Shown here piece after piece: positions 1 to 10,229 of a DNA stretch of 64,000 bases (position 1 is its first letter; every line of letters starts with the position of its first letter). A program made the translations under genes and the position numbers. The DNA is taken from contig NZ_VTOX01000010.1 of assembly GCF_012184415.1 (NCBI RefSeq), positions 1 through 64,000 on the forward strand, written 5' to 3'. This DNA comes from Ramlibacter lithotrophicus (lineage in GTDB: Bacteria > Pseudomonadota > Gammaproteobacteria > Burkholderiales > Burkholderiaceae_C). Below the pieces are notes generated by a model. The model was given only the letters and a program-made list of their open reading frames with translations, did not search any database and was not told the origin of the DNA.

Positions 1-119
1 CTGCGGTCTACAGGTTTGTAGCGGGGCATGGCATCGGCAGGGGCGGCGATGCCTGGTCAACGTTTAACTAGTCAGAAACGCTGACCGGCCGGCGAACCTC
101 CGCGGGAGTTTTTGCACAG

Positions 120-234
120 CCTCAACGTCGGAGTTGACCGGCACGCACCGGCAAGGCGCCCGCGAGACGTATGCTCCCGCGCACGGCTTGCGGCGCCTTG
201 CCGGTGCGTGTCCGCGTCGAACGACCTGTTAGGC
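120..234 (-). other. attC-like recombination site
   Basis: On the minus strand the element starts with R'' GCCTAAC (234-228) and ends with R' GTTGAGG (126-120), which fits RYYYAAC...GTTRRRY apart from the last base. Between them is a perfect 19-bp inverted repeat (141-159 with 193-211) around a loop of about 33 bases. The arm sequences next to the cores (TCGTTCGA after R'', CAACTCCGAC before R') resemble those of aadA-type attC sites, where R'' is followed by a TCGTTCAA-like arm and R' is preceded by CAACTCAAGC. At 115 bp the length is normal for attC. The alternative, a plain transcription terminator for the ATPase gene, is less likely because there is no T-run and the core heptamers are present. 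Confidence 0.6.
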
Positions 235-254
235 CGCATCGCCGCAGCGCCCTG

Positions 255-2222
255 CTACTGGATCTTGGACATCCTGCTTTCAAGAAAGGACAGCGACCGG
301 CGATATAGGGCGAAGTCCGCAAGATCTGCGGCTTTGGCGTGAGCGTCGAATCGATCATTGATGATGTCGCAGTGCCGGATGAAGCTGTCTTTGTCGCCGA
401 GGAGGCGGGAAAAGAGGGTCCACTCTTTAGCGACGAGCTTCGTCAGGTCCGTCCAGAGAAAGCGGCTGACAACATCTTCGGCGGAAAGATGCTTGAACGC
501 CTCTCGCTGTGCCTCAGGCAGGATTGCGAGGGCTCGATCTTTGGCTTCGCTCGGCTTGCCAGCACTTAGCGCGCTGAAGCGCAGGAAGTTCAGTGCGATT
601 TCACGTAGACGGCGCTCAAGAATGTTGCGCCTCATTCCAAGGGCTGCGAGTTCCTCCGCCCATTCTGTTAGCCCGTCGGTAGCCTCGCTGCCGTCCGATG
701 TCACGTCGCTACTTTCGGGTATCACTGGAAGCACGCTCACAAGCGCTTCGAAGCCGCGCGTGATCATCGCTCCTGACAGTGAGTCATCTGAAGCAAGAAC
801 CCCGTAGCGCTTCAGAACTCGGCGCAGGGGCTCTGGAACATCCTTGGCCATACCGGCAGTGCATTTTCTCGTTGCATCAAGCAGTTGAGGATGAACGCGG
901 AACAGGTGACGAAGCGCCACTTCCGAGATGGCCGCCCCCTCCTCCGTGACGAACGAGTCCAGCAAAGGAGACGTTCGGTCGACAGAGAGCGGGCACGGGC
1001 GTTCAGCTGTTGAGATGTGCCGGTGAATGTACGATGCGCACTTGCGAGCCCAATAGGGCATGTTCCCCGACGCCCTGGCAATCTGCGTTGCTGCGTTGTC
1101 ATCAATCTGCAGTCCCGCTACTTTGCCCAGCCGCTTTATCATTGCGACCGTGGCACCTTCCGGCATTGGACTGAGATATTCCTCGGGCACAAACGCAAGC
1201 GCTGCGTTCTCGACGCCGTCAATGGACTCGACCGTGAACCAGTATGTCGAGACTCCGCCGACAAGAATGGACATGTGGTGCCCCTGTCTGGTGCACTCCT
1301 GATAGACGGCTCGCAAATTGCGCCAGAAGGGGTTGAACTCGCTCTTCCACGTGGGGTTGGTTGGGCTGCCTGGGGTGATGTAGTCGACCTCGTCGAACAC
1401 AAGCACCAGCGGATGTTCGAGCTTGAGAAGAAGGCGTTGCAAACGTTCGCGGGCGGTTGCTAAGTCCGTTGCGGAGCTATTCGGAGCGAAGCTCGCGTAT
1501 CGCGACTCAGTGTGTGCTGCAAACTCCGCGGAAGCGGCAAGAGAGTCGAGCAATTGGGTGCCAGTCAAGCTCCACACGTCATCTCTAGAGCAGTCAACCA
1601 TCAAGGCGACGCATCTGTGGTGCGCGCTAATCTCGGCAAGCACCCGATTGATGATTGAGGTCTTTCCAACCTTTCTGATTCCGAGGCACGAGCGAATCTG
1701 CCCACGCTGGAGTTTGCGAGCGAGTTCAATGGCTTCGTCTCTGCGCCCGAAGAAGTTGGCGTCATCGGAAACCGGGCCGGTGATGTCGAATGGGTCGTGC
1801 GAGTAAAGTTCGAAGCAAAGTGCGCGCTCAAGGTCGGCGGACTTCTTGTAGTCCTCTGATCCGAGCAGCGGTAAGACGGACAGCCCTTGGTCTCGACCCC
1901 AGTTCTTTAGCTTGCCATTGCCCTCTGGATCTTGGTGCAGGACGATTGCAATGGTGTTCTCGTATCGGCCCGCTGACGTCTCGATCTCGCGTTTGATAAG
2001 TTTGATTGTTCGCTGTTGCTGGTCCTTGAAGTTCGAGGCAACGACGAGAATCTCGCGATCGACTCCCAGTGCGTTCTTCATCCGCTTTGTTGGCTTCGCG
2101 ATAGCGCAACCGTAGGTTCCTTGATCGAAGTTCACGGTGTACCGGCCGGTGAGATCAAATAGCCCCGTTGCCGCCTTCTCGAACTTGTTGACAAGATCTT
2201 GAAGCGCCTTTTCGATTGACAC
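255..2222 (-). CDS. P-loop ATPase (AAA/STAND-like), cassette-borne
   Basis: A 655-residue protein starting at GTG, with a strong AGGAGG nine bases upstream. Residues 1-140 form a mixed alpha/beta N-terminal region that I do not recognise; it includes a hydrophobic strand REILVVAS near 57 and TIAIVLHQ near 90. Residues 157-400 are an ORC/AAA_16-type ATPase: FFGRRDE at 157, Walker A GIRKVGKTS at 181-189, Walker B LVLVFDEVD at 272-280 and a likely arginine-rich helical lid. The remaining 250 residues look helical, with no transmembrane segment. Proteins with an effector-like N-terminus, a GxRxxGKTS ATPase and a helical C-terminus are common among regulated NTPases of anti-phage systems, but that role is inference. 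The gene sits alone between integron recombination signals. An ordinary nucleic-acid remodelling ATPase remains possible. Confidence 0.8.
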   Translation of the reverse strand: MSIEKALQDLVNKFEKAATGLFDLTGRYTVNFDQGTYGCAIAKPTKRMKNALGVDREILVVASNFKDQQQRTIKLIKREIETSAGRYENTIAIVLHQDPEGNGKLKNWGRDQGLSVLPLLGSEDYKKSADLERALCFELYSHDPFDITGPVSDDANFFGRRDEAIELARKLQRGQIRSCLGIRKVGKTSIINRVLAEISAHHRCVALMVDCSRDDVWSLTGTQLLDSLAASAEFAAHTESRYASFAPNSSATDLATARERLQRLLLKLEHPLVLVFDEVDYITPGSPTNPTWKSEFNPFWRNLRAVYQECTRQGHHMSILVGGVSTYWFTVESIDGVENAALAFVPEEYLSPMPEGATVAMIKRLGKVAGLQIDDNAATQIARASGNMPYWARKCASYIHRHISTAERPCPLSVDRTSPLLDSFVTEEGAAISEVALRHLFRVHPQLLDATRKCTAGMAKDVPEPLRRVLKRYGVLASDDSLSGAMITRGFEALVSVLPVIPESSDVTSDGSEATDGLTEWAEELAALGMRRNILERRLREIALNFLRFSALSAGKPSEAKDRALAILPEAQREAFKHLSAEDVVSRFLWTDLTKLVAKEWTLFSRLLGDKDSFIRHCDIINDRFDAHAKAADLADFALYRRSLSFLESRMSKIQ

Positions 2223-2279
2223 GCGCTGTCTCCTCCTAGGATTTGTGGCTGGACGATTTTCGCAGACCTAAATTGTGCG

Positions 2280-2286
2280 GCCTAAC
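2280..2286 (-). other. Cassette 5' core site (GTTRRRY)
   Basis: The minus strand reads GTTAGGC, a perfect GTTRRRY heptamer, 57 bases upstream of the ATPase start. It matches in sequence the R'' core of the attC on the other side of the gene. I see no hairpin arms on its outer side (2287-2400), so it is not the end of another recognisable attC; it could be an attI remnant or a secondary site used for insertion. Confidence 0.5.
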
Positions 2287-2594
2287 TTGATATGGCCCGC
2301 GCCAGCACGGGATTGCACGGAAATGCATTCACCTGGAAAGCTCCTTCGGGTACGCCAAGTCCTTGACTTATAAGGCATTGTCGAGCCGCCGCCCAGCCCT
2401 TGTGCTCACGAAAACGGCGACGAAGCCCGTGTCCGTGCCGGATAGCACCGGAGCCGGGCCGTGCTACTGGTTTCCCGCGGCGGCGCAGGCCGTTGATTTG
2501 CCGCGCTTTTTTCTGCGGCCCCGGGCGCACCCTCACGCGAAAAACCCGCGCAAACCCGCGGCGGCAACCGCGCCCTCGCAGGCAAGCCGCCCCC
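2287..2594. other. Intergenic stretch without recognised gene
   Basis: About 310 bases lie between the cassette boundary and the end of the lyase gene. I see no coding sequence with credible codon use and no integrase gene or attI arms. No terminator with a T-run is evident for the minus-strand lyase gene that ends at 2595. Confidence 0.5.
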
Positions 2595-4346
<1,752 letters not shown>

Positions 4347-4371
4347 CGGGTGAAGTGGTCCCAGTGTTGGT

Positions 4372-6051
4372 TCAGGCCCAGTGCACGGTGGTGCCGGTGG
4401 CATACCACTGGTCCACTGCGAATGCGACCGCGGACTCGATGCGGTTGCGGCGGATCTTCATCGTCGGCGTCAAAAAGCCGTTCTCGATCGACCACGGCTC
4501 GTTGGCGACGACGATCATCTTCAGCCGCTGGTGGGCCGGCAGCTCGCGGTTGACGTCCTCCAGCAGCCGCGCCAGCTTCTCCTGCACGTGCGAGCGCACC
4601 GCTTCGTCCTTCAGCCGCGGACGCAGGTCCTCGGCCAACACCACCATGGCGTACGCCGCCGCCTGGCCCATGCCGGAGACCAGCGACAGTTCGACCATCG
4701 GGTGCGTGTTGAGCAGGTTCTCGATCGGCGCCGGCGCCACGTACTCGCCCTTGGAGGTCTTGAAGATCTCCTTGACGCGGCCCGTCACCTTCAGCAGGCC
4801 CGACGCGTCGCGTTCCCCCTTGTCGCCGGTGCGGAAGAACCCGTCGGCGGTGAACGCCTGCGCATTGAGCTCCGGCTGCCGGTAGTAGCCGCTGAACTGG
4901 CCGGGCGACTTGATCAGGATCTCGCCGTCGTCGGCCAGCTTCACCTGCACGCCCGGCAGCGGCACGCCCACGAAGCCCGGCGCGTTGCGGTCCTTCGTCG
5001 AGCTGTGCGAGTACGCGAAGTCCTCGGTCATGCCGTAGCCTTCGAACAGGTTCAGCCCCAGCTTGCGGTACCACTGGATCAGTTCGGCCGGGATCGGCGC
5101 CGATCCGCTGGCCGCATGCCGCACCTTGTCCAGGCCCAGGCCCTTGAGCACCTTGCGGGCGACCAGCTTGCCGATGATCGGGATGCCGAGCAGGCGGTCG
5201 AGCTTTTCGGGCGGCATCTTCGCGAACACGCCTTGCTGGAACTTCAGCCACAGCCGCGGCACCGAGATGAAGGTGGTCGGCCGCGCGCGCTTGAGGTCTT
5301 CCAGGAAGGTGTCGACCGCCTCGGCAAAGAAGATGTGCGCCGAGCCGTCGTACAGCGAGGCGGCCAGGATCCAGGCGCGCTCGAAACTGTGCGCCAGCGG
5401 CAGGTAGGAGATCAGGCGCGTCTCCTTCTCCTCGCCGTAGGTCGCCTTGAGGTAACTCACCATGCCGTCCGCGGCGGCGCTGATCGAGCGGAACGGCAGC
5501 ATCACGCCTTTCGGCTGCCCGGTGGAGCCCGACGTGTAGATGATCATCGCCAGGTCGTCCGGGTTGCGCTGGATGCGCCCCGGCAGCGGTTCGGTGCGGG
5601 CCACGATCTCGTCCCACTTGTCGAAGGGGTTCGCGGGCGCCAGCGGGAAGGCGATGCGCGGCAGGTCCCTGGATACGCCCGGTTCCTGCAGCGGCCAGGT
5701 GTCGAGCTTGCCCACGAAGAGCAGGCTCGCCTCGCTGTGCTCCAGCACGTAGCGCACGGTCTCCGCGGTCTCGGTCGGGAAGATCGCCACCGTGGTGCCG
5801 CCGGCCATCCAGATCGCCAGTTCAGCCATGAAGAAGTGCGCGCAGTTCTTCGACAGCATGGCGATGCGGTCGCCGGGCTGCAGGCCGCGGTCCTGCAGGT
5901 GGCGCGCCATGCGGCGGGCCTGGTCCATCATCTGCGCCCAGGTGTAGTCGATCACCTTGCCGCCGCCCACCGGCTGGGTGAGAAAGACCTGCCGCGCGCG
6001 CTGCGCCTCGTTGTCGTAGATCGCGTCCAGAATCGATCGCTCGCTCGTCAT
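4372..6051 (-). CDS. Long-chain acyl-CoA synthetase (AMP-forming)
   Basis: A 559-residue ANL-superfamily ligase that activates a carboxylic acid to the acyl adenylate and then the CoA thioester. The AMP-binding P-loop MIIYTSGSTGQPKGVML lies near residue 170, the YGMTED adenine-pocket motif near 320, and the C-terminal hinge region contains the TGRVKEIFKTSKGEYVAP block around 425, of the long-chain FadD15/ACSL type. The final catalytic-loop segment ENGFLTPTMKIRR is present. The ATG at 6051 is preceded by GGGAG. It is the first gene of a pair with the ILVBL-like lyase. Chain length and hydroxylation state of the substrate cannot be read from the sequence. Confidence 0.88.
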   Translation of the reverse strand: MTSERSILDAIYDNEAQRARQVFLTQPVGGGKVIDYTWAQMMDQARRMARHLQDRGLQPGDRIAMLSKNCAHFFMAELAIWMAGGTTVAIFPTETAETVRYVLEHSEASLLFVGKLDTWPLQEPGVSRDLPRIAFPLAPANPFDKWDEIVARTEPLPGRIQRNPDDLAMIIYTSGSTGQPKGVMLPFRSISAAADGMVSYLKATYGEEKETRLISYLPLAHSFERAWILAASLYDGSAHIFFAEAVDTFLEDLKRARPTTFISVPRLWLKFQQGVFAKMPPEKLDRLLGIPIIGKLVARKVLKGLGLDKVRHAASGSAPIPAELIQWYRKLGLNLFEGYGMTEDFAYSHSSTKDRNAPGFVGVPLPGVQVKLADDGEILIKSPGQFSGYYRQPELNAQAFTADGFFRTGDKGERDASGLLKVTGRVKEIFKTSKGEYVAPAPIENLLNTHPMVELSLVSGMGQAAAYAMVVLAEDLRPRLKDEAVRSHVQEKLARLLEDVNRELPAHQRLKMIVVANEPWSIENGFLTPTMKIRRNRIESAVAFAVDQWYATGTTVHWA

Positions 6052-6142
6052 CCCTGTTCTCCCGTGCCGGGCCGCTGCCCGGCAACAGCGTAGGCAGGCA
6101 GCGGGATGGCGGGTACTGGTGGATTCCCGCGTCGCGCACGCG

Positions 6143-7342
6143 TCAAGGCACGGGAGCCCCGGCGCCGAACCAGCGGGCGACCAGCGTCCGCTCCGCGTCC
6201 GTCATCCCGGTCGCGTTGTTCATCGGCATCAGTTTCGTCACCACCACCTGCTGGTGGACCTGCGCCGCATGCTGCTTCGCCAAGGCGGGCGAATCGAGGC
6301 GCACGTTCTTCATCTGCAGCTGCTCGCCGTGGCACTGGTAGCAGCGCTGCGCCAGCACCGGCTGCACCTGCGCATAGCCCACCGGACCACCGGCGGCCGG
6401 CACGGCAACCGCCGGCGCCGGCCGCAACCAGACCACCACGGCGGCGATCAGCACCACGCCGGCCACGGCATACGGCAGCGGATGGCGGTTGCGCCCCAGT
6501 TTCCAGCCGTGGCGCAGGACGAAGAACTGGCGGATGGCGGCGCCGGCCACCATCATCAGGATCAGCACCAGCCAGTTGCGCGGGTGGCTCCAGGTGAAGC
6601 TGTAGTGATTGCTGATCATGGAGAACAGCACCGGCAGCGTGAAATAGGTGTTGTGCACGCTGCGCTGCTTGCCGCGCACGCCGTGGATCGGGTCGGGCGG
6701 CTGGCCGGCCTTGATCGCCGCCACCACCTTCTTCTGGCCGGGAATGATCCAGAAGAAGACGTTGGCGCTCATCGCGGTGGCGATCATCGCGCCCACCAGC
6801 AGGAAGGCGGCACGCCCGGCGAACCAGTGGCAGGCCAGCCACGACGCCGCGCACACCAGCAGCAGCACGAGGCCGCCGACGATGGCATCGCCGTTGCGTC
6901 GCTGCCCGAACACCCGACAGATCGCGTCGTACGCCAGCCAGAAGACGACCAGGAAGGACAGCGCCGCGACGACCGCCGCCGCAGGCGACCAGTCCATCAG
7001 GGACTTGTCGACCAGGTAGGTGCCGGCGTGCCACAGGTAGGAGACCGTGAACAGGGCGAAGCCGGTGAGCCAGGTCGAATAGGCCTCCCAGAAGAACCAG
7101 TGCAGGTGGTCGGGAAGCTTCGGTGGGGCGACGTTGAACTTGACGGGGTGGTAGAAGCCGCCGCCGTGCACCGCCCACAGTTCGCCGCTGGCGCCCTGGC
7201 GCTTCAGGTCCTCGTCCACCGGCGGCGTGAGGCTGGAATCAAGGAAGACGAAATAGAACGACGAGCCGATCCAGGCGATCGCGGTGATGACGTGGGCCCA
7301 CCGCAGCAGCAGGTTGGCCCAGTCGAGGAGATAACTTTCCAT
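6143..7342 (-). CDS. puuD: Membrane urate hydroxylase with C-terminal cytochrome c
   Basis: A 399-residue PuuD protein (DUF989 plus cytochrome c). It oxidises urate to 5-hydroxyisourate in the inner membrane and passes electrons to the respiratory chain instead of making peroxide, so it replaces soluble uricase, which is absent here. The N-terminus (LLLRWAHVITAIAWIGSSFY) is the characteristic first membrane helix, and about eight hydrophobic segments follow up to residue 310. The C-terminal haem domain has CYQCH at 334-338 and a KLMPMNN methionine-ligand region near 371. It follows xdhC by 30 bases on the same strand, so xanthine and urate oxidation are probably co-transcribed. Downstream UraH and UraD activities are encoded within 6 kb. 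Confidence 0.92.
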   Translation of the reverse strand: MESYLLDWANLLLRWAHVITAIAWIGSSFYFVFLDSSLTPPVDEDLKRQGASGELWAVHGGGFYHPVKFNVAPPKLPDHLHWFFWEAYSTWLTGFALFTVSYLWHAGTYLVDKSLMDWSPAAAVVAALSFLVVFWLAYDAICRVFGQRRNGDAIVGGLVLLLVCAASWLACHWFAGRAAFLLVGAMIATAMSANVFFWIIPGQKKVVAAIKAGQPPDPIHGVRGKQRSVHNTYFTLPVLFSMISNHYSFTWSHPRNWLVLILMMVAGAAIRQFFVLRHGWKLGRNRHPLPYAVAGVVLIAAVVVWLRPAPAVAVPAAGGPVGYAQVQPVLAQRCYQCHGEQLQMKNVRLDSPALAKQHAAQVHQQVVVTKLMPMNNATGMTDAERTLVARWFGAGAPVP

Positions 7343-7372
7343 GGGCCCCGAGTGTGCCGTGTCGTCGCGGGC

Positions 7373-8254
7373 TCAGGGCGCGCGGCGCTGCAGCAGTTGC
7401 GCCGCGACGCTGGCGGCAATCACCGCCGGCTCCTTGCCGGCAATGCCCGGCAGCCCGATCGGGCAGGTCACCTGCGCCAGCTCGGGTTCGCCGAAGCCGC
7501 GCTCGGCCAGTCGGTGGCGGAAGGTCGCCCACTTCGTGCTGCTGCCGATCAGGCCGATGAAGGCCAGGTCCCCGCGCTGGCGCTGGCGCGCGAGGCAGGC
7601 CGCGACCACGTCCAGGTCCTCGGCATGGCTGAAGCTCATGATCAGCACGCTGGCGGTGGCCGGCAACCCGGCGACCGCGGCCTGCACGGGGTCGGAGTGT
7701 TCGCAGCGCACGTCGGCCGGGGTCTCGGCGGGAAAGATCTCGTCGCGACTGTCGATCCAGGTCAGATCGAACGGCAACGGCGCCAGCGCGGCGACGATCG
7801 CGCGACCCACGTGGCCGCCGCCGAACAGCGCCACCGGCGACAGGCGTGGCGCGAGCCGCTGCCGCAGGCGCGCGGCATCGCCGGCCGACACCGGCTCGAA
7901 GCGCAGGTGCACCACCCCGCCGCAGCACTGGCCCAGGCTGGGCCCCAGCGCGTAGCGCCGCACCGGCTCCCCGGCCTCGCCGCGCAGCCGCCGGCGCGCT
8001 TCCTCGATGGCGCTGAATTCGACGTGGCCGCCGCCGATGGTGCCGACGACGTCGCGGGCGAAGACGCCCATCCAGGCGCCCGCTTCGCGCGGCACCGAGC
8101 CCTGCGTCGCTTCGACGGTGACGAGCACGGCCGGCTCGCCCGCCAGCCGGGTTGTGAACGAAGTGGTGTCGGAGCCGGAATCCACTGCGTCAATGCGCAA
8201 CAATCCCGTCGCGCCGGTAACGGCGGTCGGCGAAATTGAAGAGTTCGCGTTCAA
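7373..8254 (-). CDS. xdhC: Xanthine dehydrogenase accessory protein XdhC
   Basis: A 293-residue XdhC/CoxI family protein, which binds and sulfurates the molybdenum cofactor and inserts it into xanthine dehydrogenase. The N-terminal domain carries GEPAVLVTVEATQGSVPREA and GTIGGGHVEFSAI; the C-terminal Rossmann domain carries LFGGGHVGRAI near 150 and the LIGSSTKWATF block near 240. The start is not certain: about 25 residues before the conserved part are low in similarity to relatives, but no better in-frame start with a ribosome site is visible. The xanthine dehydrogenase subunits themselves (xdhA, xdhB) are not in this window. It heads a likely xdhC-puuD unit. Confidence 0.9.
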   Translation of the reverse strand: MNANSSISPTAVTGATGLLRIDAVDSGSDTTSFTTRLAGEPAVLVTVEATQGSVPREAGAWMGVFARDVVGTIGGGHVEFSAIEEARRRLRGEAGEPVRRYALGPSLGQCCGGVVHLRFEPVSAGDAARLRQRLAPRLSPVALFGGGHVGRAIVAALAPLPFDLTWIDSRDEIFPAETPADVRCEHSDPVQAAVAGLPATASVLIMSFSHAEDLDVVAACLARQRQRGDLAFIGLIGSSTKWATFRHRLAERGFGEPELAQVTCPIGLPGIAGKEPAVIAASVAAQLLQRRAP

Positions 8255-8296
8255 TCATGGTCTGCGCGCGTGCGCGAGGGGATCCGGAGAGAAATC

Positions 8297-8818
8297 ATGA
8301 AGCAATTGTGGAAGCAGCGCTGGGCGCAGGCCGGCAGCCTGGCCGGCTGCATCGCGGCCTTGGTCGCGGGGTGCGCGGCACCGCCGGCCCCGCCCAAGGT
8401 GCCCGCCCCTGGCGAGCCCGCGCCCGAAGCGGGGCCCGCGGCCACCGCCCCGGCCGTGGCGCCACCGGTCGCCCGCCATTCCAACGCGTCCAATCCCCGC
8501 GCCTACCGCGCCGACGCCGCCAGCCACCTGTACGGCCTGAACCAGGACCGCATCTGGAAAGGCCGGCTGCCGCCCCTGCTGTACGCCATCGGCGTGCTGC
8601 AGGTGGAAGTCGACGGCCGCGGCCAGGTGCGCAACCTGAACTGGATGCGCGCGCCCAAGCACGCGCCGGAAGTGATCGCCGAGATCGAGCGCACGGTGCG
8701 TGCCGCCGCGCCGTTCCCCGCGCCCGCGCGCATGGGCAAGGTGGTCTATACCGACACGTGGCTGTGGCACAAGAGCGGACAGTTCCAGCTCGACACGCTG
8801 ACCGAGGGCCAGGACTGA
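8297..8818 (+). CDS. Lipoprotein with TonB-like C-terminal domain
   Basis: A 173-residue predicted lipoprotein. The ATG at 8297 is preceded by GGAGAG at 6 bases; a longer frame beginning at 8270 lacks such a site. A hydrophobic signal leads to the lipobox LVAGC with Cys26, followed by a Pro/Ala-rich linker to about residue 60. The C-terminal part (residues 95-160, GVLQVEVDGRGQVRNLNW, then APEVIAEIERTVRAAAPFP) resembles the TonB/TolA-type C-terminal fold seen in many small Comamonadaceae lipoproteins. Function is unknown. It lies tail to tail with uraH, two bases apart, and is divergent from xdhC, so it is probably not part of the purine pathway despite its location. Confidence 0.75.
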   Translation: MKQLWKQRWAQAGSLAGCIAALVAGCAAPPAPPKVPAPGEPAPEAGPAATAPAVAPPVARHSNASNPRAYRADAASHLYGLNQDRIWKGRLPPLLYAIGVLQVEVDGRGQVRNLNWMRAPKHAPEVIAEIERTVRAAAPFPAPARMGKVVYTDTWLWHKSGQFQLDTLTEGQD

Positions 8819-8820
8819 GG

Positions 8821-9174
8821 TTACGACCCGCGGTACGTGCTGTAGCTCCACGGGCTCACCAGCAGCGGCACGTGGTAGTGCTGGTCCGGTTGCGCCACCC
8901 CGAAGTCGATGCTCACCTGGTCCAGGAAATTGGGATCCGGCAGCGCCACGCCGCGCCGCCTGAAATAGCCCGCCACGTCGAACACCAGCCGGTAGGTGCC
9001 GCGCTGCAAGGCGGCGTCGGCGACCAGCGGACCGTCCGGACTGCGGCCGTCCTGGTTCAGCTCGAGGCGTTTGACGAGCGTCGCCGCGCCGCCGGCGGTG
9101 GTGTAGAGCGCGACGCCCATGCCGGCGGCCGGACAGCCGTGCATGGTGTCGAGGACGTGGGTTGAGAGGCCCAT
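8821..9174 (-). CDS. uraH: 5-hydroxyisourate hydrolase
   Basis: A 117-residue transthyretin-like protein that hydrolyses 5-hydroxyisourate to OHCU, the step after PuuD. It starts MGLSTHVLDTMHGCPAAGM, typical of the family with its conserved His6; the active-site Arg lies in the RLELNQDGRS region (residues 36-45), and the C-terminal signature YSTYRGS ends the protein. The length is normal for the family. The same reading frame stays open far upstream, but the conserved N-terminus fixes the start at 9174. It is divergent from puuE, with 114 bases between the two starts, so the two probably share a regulated intergenic promoter region. Confidence 0.93.
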   Translation of the reverse strand: MGLSTHVLDTMHGCPAAGMGVALYTTAGGAATLVKRLELNQDGRSPDGPLVADAALQRGTYRLVFDVAGYFRRRGVALPDPNFLDQVSIDFGVAQPDQHYHVPLLVSPWSYSTYRGS

Positions 9175-9288
9175 CAGGCTTTCCTTTGCAGCGGTTCGCG
9201 CGGGTGGAGGCTGGAATTTGCCATAACATTGCCGCCTCCACGCGCCGCACCCGCAGCCGTCCGGGCCGCCGTCCCGCACATCCAGCCG

Positions 9289-10224
9289 ATGACTCCCGAC
9301 TCCGCCACGCCTTATCCCCGCGACCTTGCCGGCTACGGTCGCCGACCGCCGCAGGCGCAATGGCCAGGCCAGGCCCGCATCGCCGTGCAGTTCGTCCTCA
9401 ACTACGAGGAAGGCGGCGAGAACTCGGTGCTGCACGGCGACGCCGGGTCCGAGCAGTTCCTCTCCGAGATGTTCAATCCGCCGGCGTACGCCGCGCGCCA
9501 CCTCTCCATGGAGAGCATCTACGAATACGGTTCGCGCGTCGGCGTCTGGCGCATCCTGCGCGAATTCGAGCGGCGCGGGCTGCCGCTGACGGTGTTCGGC
9601 GTCGGCATGGCGCTGCAGCGGCATCCCGAAGCCGCCGCCGCTTTCAGGGAACTGGGTCACGAGATCGCCTGCCACGGCTGGCGCTGGATCTCCTACCAGC
9701 AGGTGGACGAAGCGACCGAACGCGAGCACATGCGCCTGGCGATGGAGGCGATCGAGCGCCTGACCGGCGAGCGGCCGCTGGGCTGGTACACCGGGCGCGA
9801 CAGCCCCAACACCCGGCGGCTGGTGGCCGACTGGGGCGGCTTCGAATACGACAGCGACTCCTACGCCGACGACCTGCCTTTCTGGACCCGGGTGCGCAAG
9901 ACCGACGGCAGCGTGGTGCCGCACCTGGTGGTGCCATACACGCTCGATGCCAACGACATGCGCTTCGCGCTGCCCCAGGGCTTCGCGCAAGCCGAGGACT
10001 TCTTCGTCTACCTGCGCGACAGCTTCGATGCGCTGTATGCCGAAGGGGCCGAGACACCACGCATGATGAGCATCGGCATGCACTGCCGCCTGCTCGGGCG
10101 CCCCGGGCGCATCGTCGCGCTGCAGCGCTTCCTGGACCATGTGCAGCGGCACGAGCACGTGTGGATCTGCCGCCGCATCGACATCGCGCGCCACTGGAAG
10201 CGCACCCATCCCTTCGCCGCTTGA
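9289..10224 (+). CDS. puuE: Allantoinase PuuE (polysaccharide-deacetylase type)
   Basis: A 311-residue metal-independent allantoinase of the NodB/CE4 fold, which opens allantoin to allantoate. The protein starts MTPDSATPYPRDLAGYGRRP; the family blocks AVQFVLNYEEGGENSVLHG (residues 32-50), HEIACHGWRW (near 124) and GWYTGRDSPNTRRLVA (near 165) are all intact. A frame from 9229 adds 20 unconserved residues; the ATG at 9289 fits family length. The stop is 5 bases before the ATG of the uraD-allC fusion, so the two are co-translated from one transcript. Neighbours place it in the urate-to-allantoate pathway. Confidence 0.93.
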   Translation: MTPDSATPYPRDLAGYGRRPPQAQWPGQARIAVQFVLNYEEGGENSVLHGDAGSEQFLSEMFNPPAYAARHLSMESIYEYGSRVGVWRILREFERRGLPLTVFGVGMALQRHPEAAAAFRELGHEIACHGWRWISYQQVDEATEREHMRLAMEAIERLTGERPLGWYTGRDSPNTRRLVADWGGFEYDSDSYADDLPFWTRVRKTDGSVVPHLVVPYTLDANDMRFALPQGFAQAEDFFVYLRDSFDALYAEGAETPRMMSIGMHCRLLGRPGRIVALQRFLDHVQRHEHVWICRRIDIARHWKRTHPFAA

Positions 10225-10229
10225 ATCCC

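Larger units (their letters stand above)
120..2286 (-). mobile_element. Putative integron gene cassette carrying one ATPase gene
   Basis: The ATPase gene at 255-2222 is flanked by the two signals that bound an integron cassette. On the minus strand a GTTAGGC core site (2286-2280) lies 57 bases before the GTG start, and an attC-like element begins 20 bases after the stop with GCCTAAC (234-228). The attC lies in the same orientation as the gene, as in ordinary cassettes. About 2.17 kb is long for a cassette, most of which carry ORFs of a few hundred codons. No integrase gene is present between the 5' boundary and the next gene (end at 2595), so this is either a cassette inserted at a secondary site or the end of an integrase-less attC cluster that continues to the left of the window. 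The structural reading is from the sequence; mobility is inferred. Confidence 0.6.

Noticed and set aside
100..120. A possible insertion-sequence end near the start of the window
   Set aside because: The local sequence vaguely recalls IS5-type ends, but there is no transposase, no inverted repeat partner and no target duplication in view.
120..234. attC on the plus strand orientation
   Set aside because: The core heptamers allow both readings, but the arms next to the cores follow the known asymmetric attC layout only on the minus strand, which also agrees with gene orientation.
9162..10229. N-terminal extension of the UraD-AllC frame through puuE
   Set aside because: The stretch is out of frame with puuE and its translation has no conserved sequence; the UraD N-terminus begins at 10230.
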